Notes: generated from the sequence alone by a model not told the origin. A DNA stretch of 64,000 nucleotides from DTPS01 sp049591295 (GCA_049591295.1 JBAWEQ010000259.1:84523-148522); one strand, 5' to 3'. Counted from the first letter of the stretch, positions 8,111 to 16,972 are shown. Made by a program: numbers and translations.

Positions 8111-10765
8111 ATGGTCATTGACGCGGTTCTAGCGAAAGTCTTCGGCACCAAGCACGAACGCGATATCCGCGCGATCCAGCCCCTCGTCTTTCTCGTGAGC
8201 GAATGGGAACCCAAGCTCCGCGCCCTCTCCGATGAGGAGCTCCGGGGCAAAACGGCGGACTTCAAGGCCCGCCTCGATCGCATGTTGGGCGAGGGGCGCT
8301 CCCAGCAGGAGTCCCTCGACGATCTGCTGCCCGAGGCCTTCGCCGTGGCCCGGGAGGCATCGGCCAGGGCACTCGGAATGCGCCCTTTCGACGTCCAGAT
8401 CATCGGCGGCATCGTCCTCCACCAGGGCAAGATCGCCGAGATGAAGACCGGCGAAGGCAAAACGCTCGTCGCGGTCCTGCCGGTCTACCTCAACGCGCTC
8501 ACGGGGCGGGGCGTCCACGTGGTGACCGTGAACGACTACCTGGCACGGCGCGACGCGGACTGGATGGGGCAGGTCTACCGGTTTCTGGGCCTGTCGGTGG
8601 GTTGCATCCAGCAGGAGATGGACAACACCGAGCGGCAGGTGGCCTACGGGAGCGACATCACCTACGGCCAGAACAACGAGTTCGGGTTCGACTACCTGCG
8701 CGACAACATGAAGTACCGGCTGGAGGACATGGTCCAGAGGGGCCACCACTTCGCCCTCGTGGACGAGGTGGACTCCATCCTCATCGACGAGGCGCGCACA
8801 CCGCTCATCATCTCCGGCCCGTCCGACGAACGCGTGGACAAGTACTACGCCGCGAACAGCATCATCCCCAGCCTTCAGAAGGAAAAGGACTACACCGTGG
8901 ACGAGAAGCAGCGGACCGCGGTGCTGACCGAGGAGGGCGTCGCCCGCTGCGAGAAGATGCTGAACGTGGCCAACCTATACGATCCCGTGAACATGGAGAT
9001 CCTGCACTGCGTGAACCAGGCCCTGGTCGCCCACAAGCTTTACCACCTCGACGTGGAGTACATGGTCAAGGAGGGCGAGGTCCTCATCGTGGACGAGTTC
9101 ACCGGGCGCGTCATGCCGGGGCGCCGGTGGAGCGACGGCCTGCACCAGGCCATCGAGGCCAAGGAGAGCGTCAAGATCCAGCAGGAGAACCAGACGCTGG
9201 CCACCATCACCTTCCAGAACTACTTCCGCCTGTACGAGAAGCTGGCGGGCATGACGGGGACGGCCGATACCGAGGCCGCCGAGTTCGACAAGATCTACAA
9301 GCTCGACGTGGTGGTCATCCCCACCAACAGGCCGATGGTGCGCGAGGACCGCGCCGACCTCGTCTACAAGACAGAGCGGGAGAAGTTCGAGGCGGCCGCC
9401 GCGGAGATCGCCGAATGCCACGAGAAGGGCCAGCCCGTGCTCGTGGGGACGGTCTCCATCGAGAAGAGCGAGCGCATGAGCGCCCTGCTGAAGCGAAAGG
9501 GGATCCCGCACGTCGTCCTGAACGCCAAGTTTCACGAGAAGGAGGCGGAGATCGTCTCCCAAGCCGGGCGGAAGGGCTCCGTCACCATCGCCACCAACAT
9601 GGCCGGCCGCGGCACCGACATCCTTCTCGGCGGAAACCCCGAGGGCCAGGCGAGGGCCAAGGCCGACCCCGAAGCGCAGCCCGAAGAGTACGCCAAGCAG
9701 CTCACCGCCTTCCGGGATGTGTTCGAACGGGAGCACCAGGAGGTGGTGTCGCGCAACGGGCTGCACATCCTGGGCACGGAGCGCCACGAATCGAGGCGGA
9801 TCGACAACCAGCTCCGAGGCCGTTCGGGCCGCCAGGGCGACCCCGGCACCTCGCGCTTCTACGTGTCGCTGGAAGACGACCTCATGCGCCTTTTCGGCGG
9901 CGACCGGCTCAAGAATATGATGGGGCGGCTGGGGATGGAGGAGGGAGTGCCTATCGAACACCGGTGGGTCTCCAAATCCATCGAGCGCGCGCAGACCTCC
10001 GTCGAGGCCCGGAACTTCGAGATCCGAAAACACCTGCTCGAATACGACGACGTGATGAACAAGCAGCGCGAGGCGGTCTACTCGCTTCGGAAGAAGATCC
10101 TCGCCAAGGAAGGCCTGCGCGATTACCTCTTCGAGACCGCCGAGTCTATCCTGGACTGGCTCCTGGAGCAGTATTTCCCGATCGAAGGGGAGCCCGACGT
10201 CCCGGGGCTTCAGACCCAGGTCCTGCACTACTTCGGGCTGAATCTGGACGATCTCTCGCTCAACCTCGAAGAAACGCCGCAGCAGGAACTGCGCGACGCC
10301 ATTTGGAAGGCCGCCTCCGCCAAGTACGAGGCCAAGGAGCAGCGACTGGCCCCCGAGCTCATGCGCGAGTACGAGCGCATCGTCATGCTCCAGGTCATCG
10401 ACAACCAGTGGAAGGATCACCTGCTCTCCATGGACCACCTCAAGGAGGGCATCGGCCTTCGGGCCTACGGCCAGCGCGACCCCCTCGTGGAGTACAAACG
10501 GGAGGGCTTCGAGATCTTCTCCGCCATGATGGACCGGGTGGAGGACGAGATCGTGCGCTACCTGTTCCTCCTGGAGCCCGCCATCCAGCAGGAGGAGAAG
10601 AAGGTCGTGAGGCGGGAGCAGAGCTACTCCTACTCGGCCCCCGAGAAGGAGGAGAAGAAGCCGGGGAAGACCGTGGTCCGGAAGGACAAGAAGGTGGGGC
10701 GCAACGACCCCTGTCCGTGCGGATCCGGCAAGAAATTCAAGAAGTGCTGCGGCGCCGGCTCTTGA
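8111..10765 (+). CDS. secA: protein translocase ATPase subunit SecA
   Basis: 884 aa, normal for SecA. It is the ATP-driven motor that pushes preproteins through SecYEG. Walker A is 'MKTGEGKT' (about 113-120) and the DEAD-type Walker B is 'ALVDEVDSILIDEA' (about 214-227). The preprotein-binding domain follows, then 'GTDILLGGNPEG', the helicase motif VI region 'RRIDNQLRGRSGRQGDPG', and the helical wing and scaffold. The C-terminal zinc motif 'CPCGSGKKFKKCCG' (about 868-881) contacts SecB and ribosomes. It starts at ATG 8111, 79 bp after the M23 gene. Confidence 0.98.
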   Translation: MVIDAVLAKVFGTKHERDIRAIQPLVFLVSEWEPKLRALSDEELRGKTADFKARLDRMLGEGRSQQESLDDLLPEAFAVAREASARALGMRPFDVQIIGGIVLHQGKIAEMKTGEGKTLVAVLPVYLNALTGRGVHVVTVNDYLARRDADWMGQVYRFLGLSVGCIQQEMDNTERQVAYGSDITYGQNNEFGFDYLRDNMKYRLEDMVQRGHHFALVDEVDSILIDEARTPLIISGPSDERVDKYYAANSIIPSLQKEKDYTVDEKQRTAVLTEEGVARCEKMLNVANLYDPVNMEILHCVNQALVAHKLYHLDVEYMVKEGEVLIVDEFTGRVMPGRRWSDGLHQAIEAKESVKIQQENQTLATITFQNYFRLYEKLAGMTGTADTEAAEFDKIYKLDVVVIPTNRPMVREDRADLVYKTEREKFEAAAAEIAECHEKGQPVLVGTVSIEKSERMSALLKRKGIPHVVLNAKFHEKEAEIVSQAGRKGSVTIATNMAGRGTDILLGGNPEGQARAKADPEAQPEEYAKQLTAFRDVFEREHQEVVSRNGLHILGTERHESRRIDNQLRGRSGRQGDPGTSRFYVSLEDDLMRLFGGDRLKNMMGRLGMEEGVPIEHRWVSKSIERAQTSVEARNFEIRKHLLEYDDVMNKQREAVYSLRKKILAKEGLRDYLFETAESILDWLLEQYFPIEGEPDVPGLQTQVLHYFGLNLDDLSLNLEETPQQELRDAIWKAASAKYEAKEQRLAPELMREYERIVMLQVIDNQWKDHLLSMDHLKEGIGLRAYGQRDPLVEYKREGFEIFSAMMDRVEDEIVRYLFLLEPAIQQEEKKVVRREQSYSYSAPEKEEKKPGKTVVRKDKKVGRNDPCPCGSGKKFKKCCGAGS

Positions 10766-10820
10766 CGAGGCGCCCGTTGCACTGGTAGCCTCGCTTTGTT
10801 CTTGTGTTTGAAAGGCGGCC

Positions 10821-11519
10821 ATGACGAAGAAGGGAGTCACCACCCCCCCCTACGTTCCCCGCAAGGGCCTTAGGGCGGTTCTCGATCATATCCAGGCGCG
10901 CCGACCGGGCGATATCCTGACTCGGGAGGAGCTTCACAAGCGCGGGCTCTCCTCCCACTGGACCTACCCGGCCATGGCGGCCCTCCGCTTTCTGGGCATC
11001 CTGGACGAGCAGGACCGGCTGACGGGACTGCACCCAGCCTACAGCCCAGACAACCCGGACCGGCCCGCGCAGGAAGCCTTGCTCCGGAAGGCCTACGCTG
11101 AGTTCTTTCAGAAGGTGCCGCTCCCCGTCTCCGACGCCGAGGTCCTCAAGGAGAGTTTCCGGGATGTGTACCAGCTGAGCGAACGAGTGAACAATTCGGC
11201 CTTCCCCATCTTCCAGACCCTCGCCGAAGAGGCCGGCCTCACGCTCACGCTGGAGAGTCAGGCGCCCCAAAGACCCGACGCCGCGCGCGAGACCGGCGGG
11301 GCGGAGACCGATGAGACCTACATCAGCGATGAGCATCTCGATACCGTCCTCCGCCAGCAGGCGCCCGGGGACGAGCCGGTCCGGATCCGCCACACGGGAT
11401 ACCAGATCGTCATCAATCTCCAGGTGACCAAGTACACCACCGAGAAGGACCTCATCAAAATGCTCAGAACCGCCAACCGGGCCATACACCTCTTGAAGAA
11501 GGCCGGGGACCGACATTAG
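10821..11519 (+). CDS. DUF5343-like protein
   Basis: 232 aa, soluble, no signal. The first 120 residues ('PPYVPRKGLRAVLDHI', then 'AMAALRFLGILDEQDRLTGLHP') match my memory of DUF5343, a helical wing-like domain of unknown function. The C-terminal 60 residues ('VRIRHTGYQIVINLQVTKYTTEKDLIKML') look like a separate small alpha/beta module. The two are joined by an acidic linker. It may be co-transcribed with the next two genes (gap of 67 bp). No catalytic motif is seen. Confidence 0.7.
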   Translation: MTKKGVTTPPYVPRKGLRAVLDHIQARRPGDILTREELHKRGLSSHWTYPAMAALRFLGILDEQDRLTGLHPAYSPDNPDRPAQEALLRKAYAEFFQKVPLPVSDAEVLKESFRDVYQLSERVNNSAFPIFQTLAEEAGLTLTLESQAPQRPDAARETGGAETDETYISDEHLDTVLRQQAPGDEPVRIRHTGYQIVINLQVTKYTTEKDLIKMLRTANRAIHLLKKAGDRH

Positions 11520-11586
11520 GCGACCGGAAGGCTTGGTGCGCTGGCCCACGCCGGAGACCGGCCAACGGGCCAGCAGGGAGGCGCCG

Positions 11587-12060
11587 ATGGAGAGAGGCGA
11601 GAAGAACTTTCTGGAGCGGCTGGGCGATGCCATCCCAGGGCTCTCAGGTTACCGCGCCAGGGACGACCGGAGGACCAGCGACAAACGCCTGCGGGAGTAC
11701 CTTGCCGCCCGCCTGGATCGGGTGGGGGAGCGGCTGCAGGCGATCAAGCTGGAGACCACCAACCGCGGCGACCTTCAGGGGCTCAACGCCATCGGACTTT
11801 TGGACCGGAGGCTCCACGGCATGGCCGACTCCCTCCGCTTCGCGACCTACGGCTACTCCGGACTCTTCGATCAGATGAAGATCCAGGAGAGCCAGCTCGA
11901 CGTCTTGTACGCCCACGACATGAAGATCGTGGACGCCGTCGACTCGCTCGAAAAGGCGGCGGGCGACCCGGCGAACGCGGTGGGAGCCATGACGGCCGCC
12001 CTGCAAGGGCTGGACGATCTTCTGGTCGAACGCAAGGCCCTTTGGGACAAACCGGCGTGA
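11587..12060 (+). CDS. conserved small helical protein upstream of an SPFH gene
   Basis: 157 aa from ATG 11587, placed by AGGGAGG ending 7 bases upstream; the 18 codons before it look non-coding. It is all-helical and charged. It has an N-terminal 'LPGYxxY-like' segment ('IPGLSGYRARDDRRTSDKRL', residues about 16-35), which I associate with small proteins encoded beside SPFH/zinc-ribbon membrane-stress proteins. No TM helix. The function is probably linked to the next gene; this is inference from position. Confidence 0.7.
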   Translation: MERGEKNFLERLGDAIPGLSGYRARDDRRTSDKRLREYLAARLDRVGERLQAIKLETTNRGDLQGLNAIGLLDRRLHGMADSLRFATYGYSGLFDQMKIQESQLDVLYAHDMKIVDAVDSLEKAAGDPANAVGAMTAALQGLDDLLVERKALWDKPA

Positions 12061-12154
12061 AGGGTGCGGCGTCGACGGGATACAGGACATGTCCGGCGTA
12101 CTCCTCCCGCTTCTCCGGATGCCAGTTTTGGATTTTCTGACGTAGGAGCGTTCC

Positions 12155-13312
12155 ATGGCGCAGACCATTGAGGTGATCGAGTGGATGGATGATACCGGGC
12201 GCGAGATGGTCCACCGTTTCGAGATGGGCGGTGAGATCAAGATGGGCGCCCAGCTCGTCGTGCAGGAGAGCCAGTGGGGAGTGTTCTTCCGCGATGGGCG
12301 GGCGCTGGACGTCTTCCTGGCGGGGCGACACACCCTGACCACGGCCAACATCCCGCTCCTGTCGAAGCTCATCAATATCCCCTTCGGAGGCACCTCGCCC
12401 TTCCGCGCCGACGTCTACTACGTGGCCCGCAAGGTCTTCACGGACATGAAATGGGGCACCAAGGAGCCGGTCCTCTTCCGGGACACGGAATTTCAGATGG
12501 TGCGACTCCGGGCCTTCGGCAAATTCGCCACCAAGGTCGTCGATCCCCAGCTCTTCCTCAACACCTTCGTGGGGAGCCAGGGAGTCCAGAACAGCGACGG
12601 CGTGGAGTCCTACACCAAGGACATGATCGTGGCCCGCCTGAACGACGTGCTGGGCGAGACGCTCAAGACCGTCCTCGACCTGCCCAAGTACTACGACGAA
12701 CTCTCCGAGGCGCTGAAGGCCAGGGTCCACGAGGACTTCAAGAAGTATGGCCTGGAGCTGGTGGACTTCTTCATCGGCGCCATCACCCCGCCCGAGGAGG
12801 TGCAGAAGGTCATCGACGAGCGCAGCGGTATGGCGGCCGTCGGGAACATGGGCGCCTACATGCAGTTCAAGGCGGCCAAGGCCATGGAGGAGGCCGCGGC
12901 CAACCCGGCGGGCAACGGGGCATCCGCGGGCATGGGCCTGGGCGTGGGCGCCGGCATGGGCATGATGATTCCCGGGATGATCGGCCAGGCCATGCAGCAG
13001 GCAGGCGCCGCCGCCGCTGGGGCCGGGGCGGGGTCCTCGGCTGGCGCCGCGGGGAACACGGCCGTCATCTGCGGAGCCTGCGGGAAGCCCAACGCGGCCG
13101 GGGCCAAGTTCTGCGATAGTTGCGGCAAACCCATCGCACCGGTGGGCGTCGCCTGTCCGAGCTGCCACGCCATGAATCCGCAGGGAGCGCGTTTTTGCAA
13201 CGGCTGCGGCAAGCCGTTGGCCCCTTCCGCCGAGAAATGCCCCGCCTGCGGCGCCGAGAACCTCGCGGGAGCCAAGTTCTGCAGCGGTTGCGGAAAACCC
13301 TTGCAGGGCTGA
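12155..13312 (+). CDS. SPFH-domain protein with three C-terminal zinc ribbons (YdjI-like)
   Basis: 385 aa. Residues about 20-235 form a YdjI/'virion core'-type SPFH (band 7) domain with characteristic 'QLVVQESQWGVFF' and 'NIPFGGTSPFRADVYYV'. A Gly/Ala/Met-rich stretch follows (about 245-300). Three tandem zinc ribbons (about 306-385) each have two CxxC knuckles, as in 'CGACGKP..FCDSCGKP'. Bacillus YdjI has the same layout and works with a PspA-family protein in membrane stress; no pspA-like gene is visible here. There is no N-terminal TM, so membrane contact would be peripheral. It ends 27 bp before a strong bidirectional terminator. Confidence 0.88.
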   Translation: MAQTIEVIEWMDDTGREMVHRFEMGGEIKMGAQLVVQESQWGVFFRDGRALDVFLAGRHTLTTANIPLLSKLINIPFGGTSPFRADVYYVARKVFTDMKWGTKEPVLFRDTEFQMVRLRAFGKFATKVVDPQLFLNTFVGSQGVQNSDGVESYTKDMIVARLNDVLGETLKTVLDLPKYYDELSEALKARVHEDFKKYGLELVDFFIGAITPPEEVQKVIDERSGMAAVGNMGAYMQFKAAKAMEEAAANPAGNGASAGMGLGVGAGMGMMIPGMIGQAMQQAGAAAAGAGAGSSAGAAGNTAVICGACGKPNAAGAKFCDSCGKPIAPVGVACPSCHAMNPQGARFCNGCGKPLAPSAEKCPACGAENLAGAKFCSGCGKPLQG

Positions 13313-13339
13313 ACCGCCGTCCCGACAACCAAGTAAAAG

Positions 13340-13373
13340 AGAGGCCTGGCCGGTTAGCACCGGCCAGGCCTCT
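13340..13373. terminator. bidirectional intrinsic terminator
   Basis: A perfect 15 bp stem (AGAGGCCTGGCCGGT and its complement) with a TAGC loop, flanked by AAGTAAA on the left and TTTACTT on the right. It serves both the SPFH gene (+) and the cytochrome gene (-), which converge here. Confidence 0.9.
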
Positions 13374-13398
13374 TTACTTTTACATCCAATGGAAAGGT

Positions 13399-13761
13399 TT
13401 ACTTGGCCTTGTGCGCGTGGACCTGGGCGAAGAGCGCGTCGGTCATGGCCGGTACGCCGTTCTTGCCGTGGCACTTCTCGCAGAAGGTCTTCGTCGGCAG
13501 GATGAGTCCAGCCTCCTTGGCCTTCGGCAGATCCTTCATGATGTTCGGGTGCCAATAATCGCCCCCGTTTCCGTGGCAGCCTTCGCAATCCAGCTTGGCC
13601 ACGGTCGCGTGCTTCGTCTTGACCCAGGAGTTGTACTGGATCGCGTGGCACATTTTGCACCTCTCGGGGCCGACCTTGGCGTGCTCTCCGTTGGCGAACA
13701 GGCCGACGGTCAGCAGCAGGAGGGCTGCCACCAGAAGCAGGAAAACCGGTACTCTCTTCAT
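13399..13761 (-). CDS. small periplasmic triheme cytochrome c
   Basis: 120 aa. A Sec signal peptide at 1-23 (K-R, then a Leu/Val-rich core, then 'LFANG') is followed by three CxxCH heme c sites at residues 35-39, 59-63 and 94-98. Additional His residues (27, 51, 71, 115, 117) could be distal ligands. The spacing resembles one half of the cytochrome c554/NapC-type multiheme family. The expected role is periplasmic electron transfer; the partner is unknown and no oxidoreductase gene is adjacent. Confidence 0.88.
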   Translation of the reverse strand: MKRVPVFLLLVAALLLLTVGLFANGEHAKVGPERCKMCHAIQYNSWVKTKHATVAKLDCEGCHGNGGDYWHPNIMKDLPKAKEAGLILPTKTFCEKCHGKNGVPAMTDALFAQVHAHKAK

Positions 13762-13833
13762 GCAAGGACCCCTTTCTGAGCGGCTTCGGTGCGTGGGACC
13801 ACCCGGTCTGCCAACGCCCGGCCAGGAACCTAT

Positions 13834-13861
13834 AATGTATTCCGATTTTCGTCCGCCGCAA
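13834..13861 (-). promoter_or_regulatory. possible promoter of the cytochrome gene
   Basis: Minus strand TTGCGG (13856-13861), a 16 base spacer and TACATT (13834-13839), which would give a leader of about 65 bases. The -35 is weak. Confidence 0.4.
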
Positions 13862-13969
13862 CCCCCCTCGCGCCTCCGCCGACTTTCCCAAGTCTTCTGC
13901 CCCAGTCCCTGGGAGGCCCGTCGCCTTCATGATCCGGTCCCCCCCCCGGTGCCAGGGGCAGCGGCCGGC

Positions 13970-13998
13970 TTGACAGCCACCGGCCTATCCCCTATAGT
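13970..13998 (+). promoter_or_regulatory. promoter of initiator tRNA
   Basis: TTGACA (13970-13975), a 17 base spacer and TATAGT (13993-13998). The start point near 14005 lies about 5 bases before the mature tRNA. Confidence 0.85.
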
Positions 13999-14009
13999 GG
14001 TCCTCTTGT

Positions 14010-14086
14010 CGCGGGGTGGAGCAGTCCGGTAGCTCGCTGGGCTCATAACCCAGAGGTCGAAGGTTCAAATCCTTCCCCCGCCACCA
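14010..14086 (+). tRNA. initiator tRNA-fMet (CAU), CCA encoded
   Basis: 77 nt cloverleaf. The anticodon loop is CTCATAA closed by CTGGG/CCCAG, whose three G-C pairs mark initiator tRNA. Positions 1 and 72 are C and C, unpaired as required for formylation (the usual partner is A72, so C72 is a small variation). The T-arm is GAAGG-TTCAAAT-CCTTC and the 3' CCA (14084-14086) is encoded. Confidence 0.96.
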
Positions 14087-14093
14087 AGGTGCG

Positions 14094-14117
14094 AGGCCCG
14101 GCGTCATGGCCGGGCCT
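14094..14117 (+). terminator. terminator of tRNA-fMet
   Basis: A 9 bp stem AGGCCCGGC/GCCGGGCCT with a 6 base loop, followed by TGTCGTTTT. Confidence 0.75.
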
Positions 14118-14139
14118 TGTCGTTTTCCCTCTCCCGCCA

Positions 14140-14781
14140 TCAGTGGAAGAAGTAGCCGAATCCGCCCAGCCCCATCAGGATGACCCCCAGCATGGCTCTC
14201 TCGTTGTGTTCGAGCCACGGGAAGGTGAGCTTCTCGTAGCCGGCGTAGGCCAGGAAGGCCAGGGTGGCCATGGCCAGCACCGTGATGACGCTCATCAGCA
14301 GCGCCATGATCACGAGGGTGTGCCAGGGCAGCGATCCAGCCGCAAAGAAGATGGGGATGAGGGTCTCACAGGGCGATAGGGTCATTTCCAAGAAAAGGGC
14401 GCCCGCCGCCAGCCGGTCGGTCCGGACCGGGTCGCTGGAGTGGTCGTGAGTGCAGTGCCGATGGCCCTCCCGCCTCCACCCCATGACGAAGTAGTAGAGC
14501 CCGAAGGCCAGGAGGATCACGGCCGGGAAGGGCGTGTCCATATGGGAGACGTGCCTCTGAAGGTCCTTGCCAAGGGCGGCCGCCAGGAGCCCCACCAGGG
14601 CCGTCGTCGTAACGTGCCCCAGCCCCGAGACGAGCACGAGCTTGAGCATGTGGCGGCGGGTCCATCCCTGGGCGCGAGCCACGAGCACGAATGAAAGCCA
14701 GTGGGTGGGCAGAGAGGCGTGGATGGCTGCCACCGCGAGCACGGCGAGGAACAGGCTGGAGTGCACGGGGTCGAAGCTCAT
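14140..14781 (-). CDS. polytopic membrane protein, NicO/RcnA-like (possible metal exporter)
   Basis: 213 aa from ATG 14781, after GGAGGG on the minus strand, overlapping the mscS stop by 4 bp. About six TM helices. Features are 'HASLPTHWLSF' in TM1-2, 'GLGHVTTTALVG', a His-rich loop 'REGHRHCTHDHSSD' (about 101-114), 'TLSPCETLIPIFFAAG' and a C-terminal 'GLGGFGYFFH'. The His-rich cytosolic loop and the H-x-x-x-x-T-H pattern resemble Ni/Co exporters of the NicO/LysE superfamily. The substrate is unproven; a DsbD/TauE-like transporter is the alternative. Confidence 0.7.
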   Translation of the reverse strand: MSFDPVHSSLFLAVLAVAAIHASLPTHWLSFVLVARAQGWTRRHMLKLVLVSGLGHVTTTALVGLLAAALGKDLQRHVSHMDTPFPAVILLAFGLYYFVMGWRREGHRHCTHDHSSDPVRTDRLAAGALFLEMTLSPCETLIPIFFAAGSLPWHTLVIMALLMSVITVLAMATLAFLAYAGYEKLTFPWLEHNERAMLGVILMGLGGFGYFFH

Positions 14782-15710
14782 CCACCCTCCTTCAGGCGAG
14801 TCCGCAGAAGCTCGGTCGTGGCCTTGTCCAGGCTGAGGGTGCGCTGGGCGAAGGGGATCTCTATGCCGCGGGCGTCGAATACCTCCTTGGCCCGCTTCCT
14901 CAGGGCGCTTTCGATGGCCCATTGCTGGAGGGGTCCGACCTTCGCCCACATGCGGACGGTGATGGCCGACTCGCCCAGCGACGTGACTCCCACGATGTCG
15001 AAGGGCTCCTTGATGTGGGGCGCAAGGTCCGGCTCCCCCTGCACCAGGCGACCGATCTCCCGCAGCGCCTCGAAGACCTGGTCGAGGTTCGAGCCGTAGC
15101 CGACCCCCACATCCAGCACCGCCCGCGACCACTTGCGAGTCATGTTGGTCACCGAAGCGATCTGGCCGTTCGGAACGATGTGCAAATCTCCGTTGGCCGC
15201 CCTGATCTGGGTGGTCCGCAGAAAGATGTGCTCGACCACGCCGGAGAAGTCGCCGATCTTCACCACGTCGCCCACCCGAAACTGGTCCTCCATCACGATG
15301 AAGAAGCCTGAGATCAAGTCCCGGACGAGGTACTGGGCTCCGAAGCCCACGGCCACGCCCACGATGCCGAGGCCTGCCAGCATGGGGCCGATTTCCACGC
15401 CGAAGTCGTTCAGGATCATGAGGCCGGCCGTGAAGTAGAGCACCAACCAGCCGGCGCGCCTGAGGATCGCGGTGACGGTCTCGACCCGGCGCTCAAGCTC
15501 TCCCCGGGCAACGGGATCGTCTTCCCGCACGGAGGCTTTCACGCGCTTGAGCAGCAGGCGCCAGGCCCGGTCGAGGAGGTAGGCGCCCAGGAGGAAGATC
15601 GCGGTGTGGAGGAGCCGCACCGACAACCACGGCCCCCAGGCGCTGAACCGCCAGATATCCCATGTCTCCAGCGGCTGGCTGGGCACGACCTGTGGTGGAG
15701 AAACCATCAT
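14778..15710 (-). CDS. MscS-family mechanosensitive channel
   Basis: 310 aa, the length of small-conductance channels. Three TM helices come first (about 25-50, 85-105, 108-130). The third, pore-lining helix has the glycine-rich 'GLGIVGVAVGFGAQYLVRD' pattern. The beta domain follows ('FRVGDVVKIGDFSGVVEHIFLRTTQIR' region, then 'VPNGQI') and then the alpha/beta C-domain. It would release solutes under hypo-osmotic shock at the inner membrane. It starts with ATGATG overlapping the moeA stop and ends overlapping the next gene by 4 bp. Confidence 0.95.
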   Translation of the reverse strand: MMVSPPQVVPSQPLETWDIWRFSAWGPWLSVRLLHTAIFLLGAYLLDRAWRLLLKRVKASVREDDPVARGELERRVETVTAILRRAGWLVLYFTAGLMILNDFGVEIGPMLAGLGIVGVAVGFGAQYLVRDLISGFFIVMEDQFRVGDVVKIGDFSGVVEHIFLRTTQIRAANGDLHIVPNGQIASVTNMTRKWSRAVLDVGVGYGSNLDQVFEALREIGRLVQGEPDLAPHIKEPFDIVGVTSLGESAITVRMWAKVGPLQQWAIESALRKRAKEVFDARGIEIPFAQRTLSLDKATTELLRTRLKEGG

Positions 15711-16912
15711 GCTCCCGCCTCCCGTCCGGCGTGCCGAAAGAGGAGGACGCGGAGGGGGCTTCCAGCTTCGAAGACCGCGCGGCCGGCGGGGAGCTCCACC
15801 AGAGCCTCCGCGCCTCGCCAGGCCGGAAGGTCGGCGGATCCCTTATGGGGAAGAAGCTTGACCCCTCCTCCGTCCACCAGAAAGGCGGGCTCGAACCGAG
15901 TTCTACCACCTCCCGATTCGTGGCGCTCCGCCAGGTGCCTCGTCCGCCAGGTCAGCGGAGGAAGGCCCATGCGCTTCCGAAGCGAGGCTTGCAGAAAGAG
16001 CAGGGCACCCACGAAGCTGCTCACGGGGTTGCCCGGCAAGCCCAGCACGACGGTATCCCCGCGGCGCCCGAAATAGATCGGTTTCCCGGGCTTCATGGCC
16101 ACCTTGTGAAAAATCCTCTGGACCCCCGCCCTTTCCAGGAGTTCCGGAACCAGGTCCCGTTCACCCACCGAAACGCCTCCCGAGAGCACCAGGTGATCGG
16201 ATTCGAGGCCCCTCCGGATGGCGGCTTCCAGCTCTTTCTCCCCGTCGGGAACGGAGGCCACGCCGTCGAGCCTGCCGCCCCATGCCTGCCAGAGCGACGC
16301 CAGCATGGGGCCGTTGCTGTTCGGAATCTGTCCCGGGCCAGGAGGAGTGCCTGCCTCCACCAGCTCCGAACCCGTGGCCAGGACGGTGGCGGAGGGGCGT
16401 CGGGCAACCGCGGCCCGTTCGATGCCTAGTGCGATCCCCGTCGCCACGTCCAATGCGTCCAGCCTCCTGCCGGGAGAAAACACCGTTTCGCCGCCGCGCA
16501 GGTTCTCGCCCCGACAGCGGACGTTCTCTCCCGGCCGAACCGGCCGGACCAGCTCCACGATGCCACCCGATTCACGGCAATCCTCCACTGGCACTACCGC
16601 ATCCGCCCCCGCCGGGATGGGCGCGCCGGTCATCACCTTGATCGCGCCGCCCAATTCCAGTGGTCGCGAGGGGCACTGGCCCGCCAAGATCGTCGCCGTC
16701 ACGGGGAGTTTCGAGCCCTCATCGGTGCCCGCAGCCTTGAGCGAGTAGCCGTCCATGGAGGAGCGGTCGAAAGGCGGATCGTCCGACAGGGAGAGGGCCG
16801 GTTCCAGCAAGACCCTGCCCAGGGCGTCGTGCCAGCTCAACTCTTCGCGTTCCGGCCCTGGAGTATGTTCCCAGAGCATTGCCAGGGCCTGCTCCACAGG
16901 AAGGTGCCCCAT
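15707..16912 (-). CDS. moeA: molybdopterin molybdotransferase
   Basis: 401 aa; inserts molybdate into adenylylated molybdopterin to finish the molybdenum cofactor. ATG 16912 is chosen because GGGAGG lies 6 bases upstream; the ATG at 16939 has none. Visible motifs are 'DDPPFDRSSMDGY' (about 44-56), 'MTGAPIPAGADAVVPVE' (about 88-104), 'SGGVSVGERD' (about 243-252) and 'GLPGNPVSSFV' (about 290-300). The small C-terminal domain IV closes the protein. Co-operonic with lipA upstream (60 bp gap) and mscS downstream (4 bp overlap). A moaB paralogue lies near 59.7 kb. Confidence 0.95.
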   Translation of the reverse strand: MGHLPVEQALAMLWEHTPGPEREELSWHDALGRVLLEPALSLSDDPPFDRSSMDGYSLKAAGTDEGSKLPVTATILAGQCPSRPLELGGAIKVMTGAPIPAGADAVVPVEDCRESGGIVELVRPVRPGENVRCRGENLRGGETVFSPGRRLDALDVATGIALGIERAAVARRPSATVLATGSELVEAGTPPGPGQIPNSNGPMLASLWQAWGGRLDGVASVPDGEKELEAAIRRGLESDHLVLSGGVSVGERDLVPELLERAGVQRIFHKVAMKPGKPIYFGRRGDTVVLGLPGNPVSSFVGALLFLQASLRKRMGLPPLTWRTRHLAERHESGGGRTRFEPAFLVDGGGVKLLPHKGSADLPAWRGAEALVELPAGRAVFEAGSPLRVLLFRHAGREAGA

Positions 16913-16972
16913 CCTCTTCCTCCCAGATCGAAGGCTCATTGTAGCAGGGATTGCCCGCGGAGTACTCGACCG

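Noticed and set aside
8975..10843. 622-codon frame antisense to secA
   Set aside because: secA is complete and unmistakable on the plus strand; the antisense product is compositionally biased.
11783..13930. 715-codon minus-strand open frame across the SPFH and cytochrome genes
   Set aside because: It crosses a strong terminator and is antisense to well-supported genes; in GC-rich DNA such shadow frames are common. Its translation is low-complexity Arg/Gly/Pro/His.
15707..16939. Longer moeA start at ATG 16939
   Set aside because: No ribosome-binding site, whereas ATG 16912 has GGGAGG at ideal spacing.
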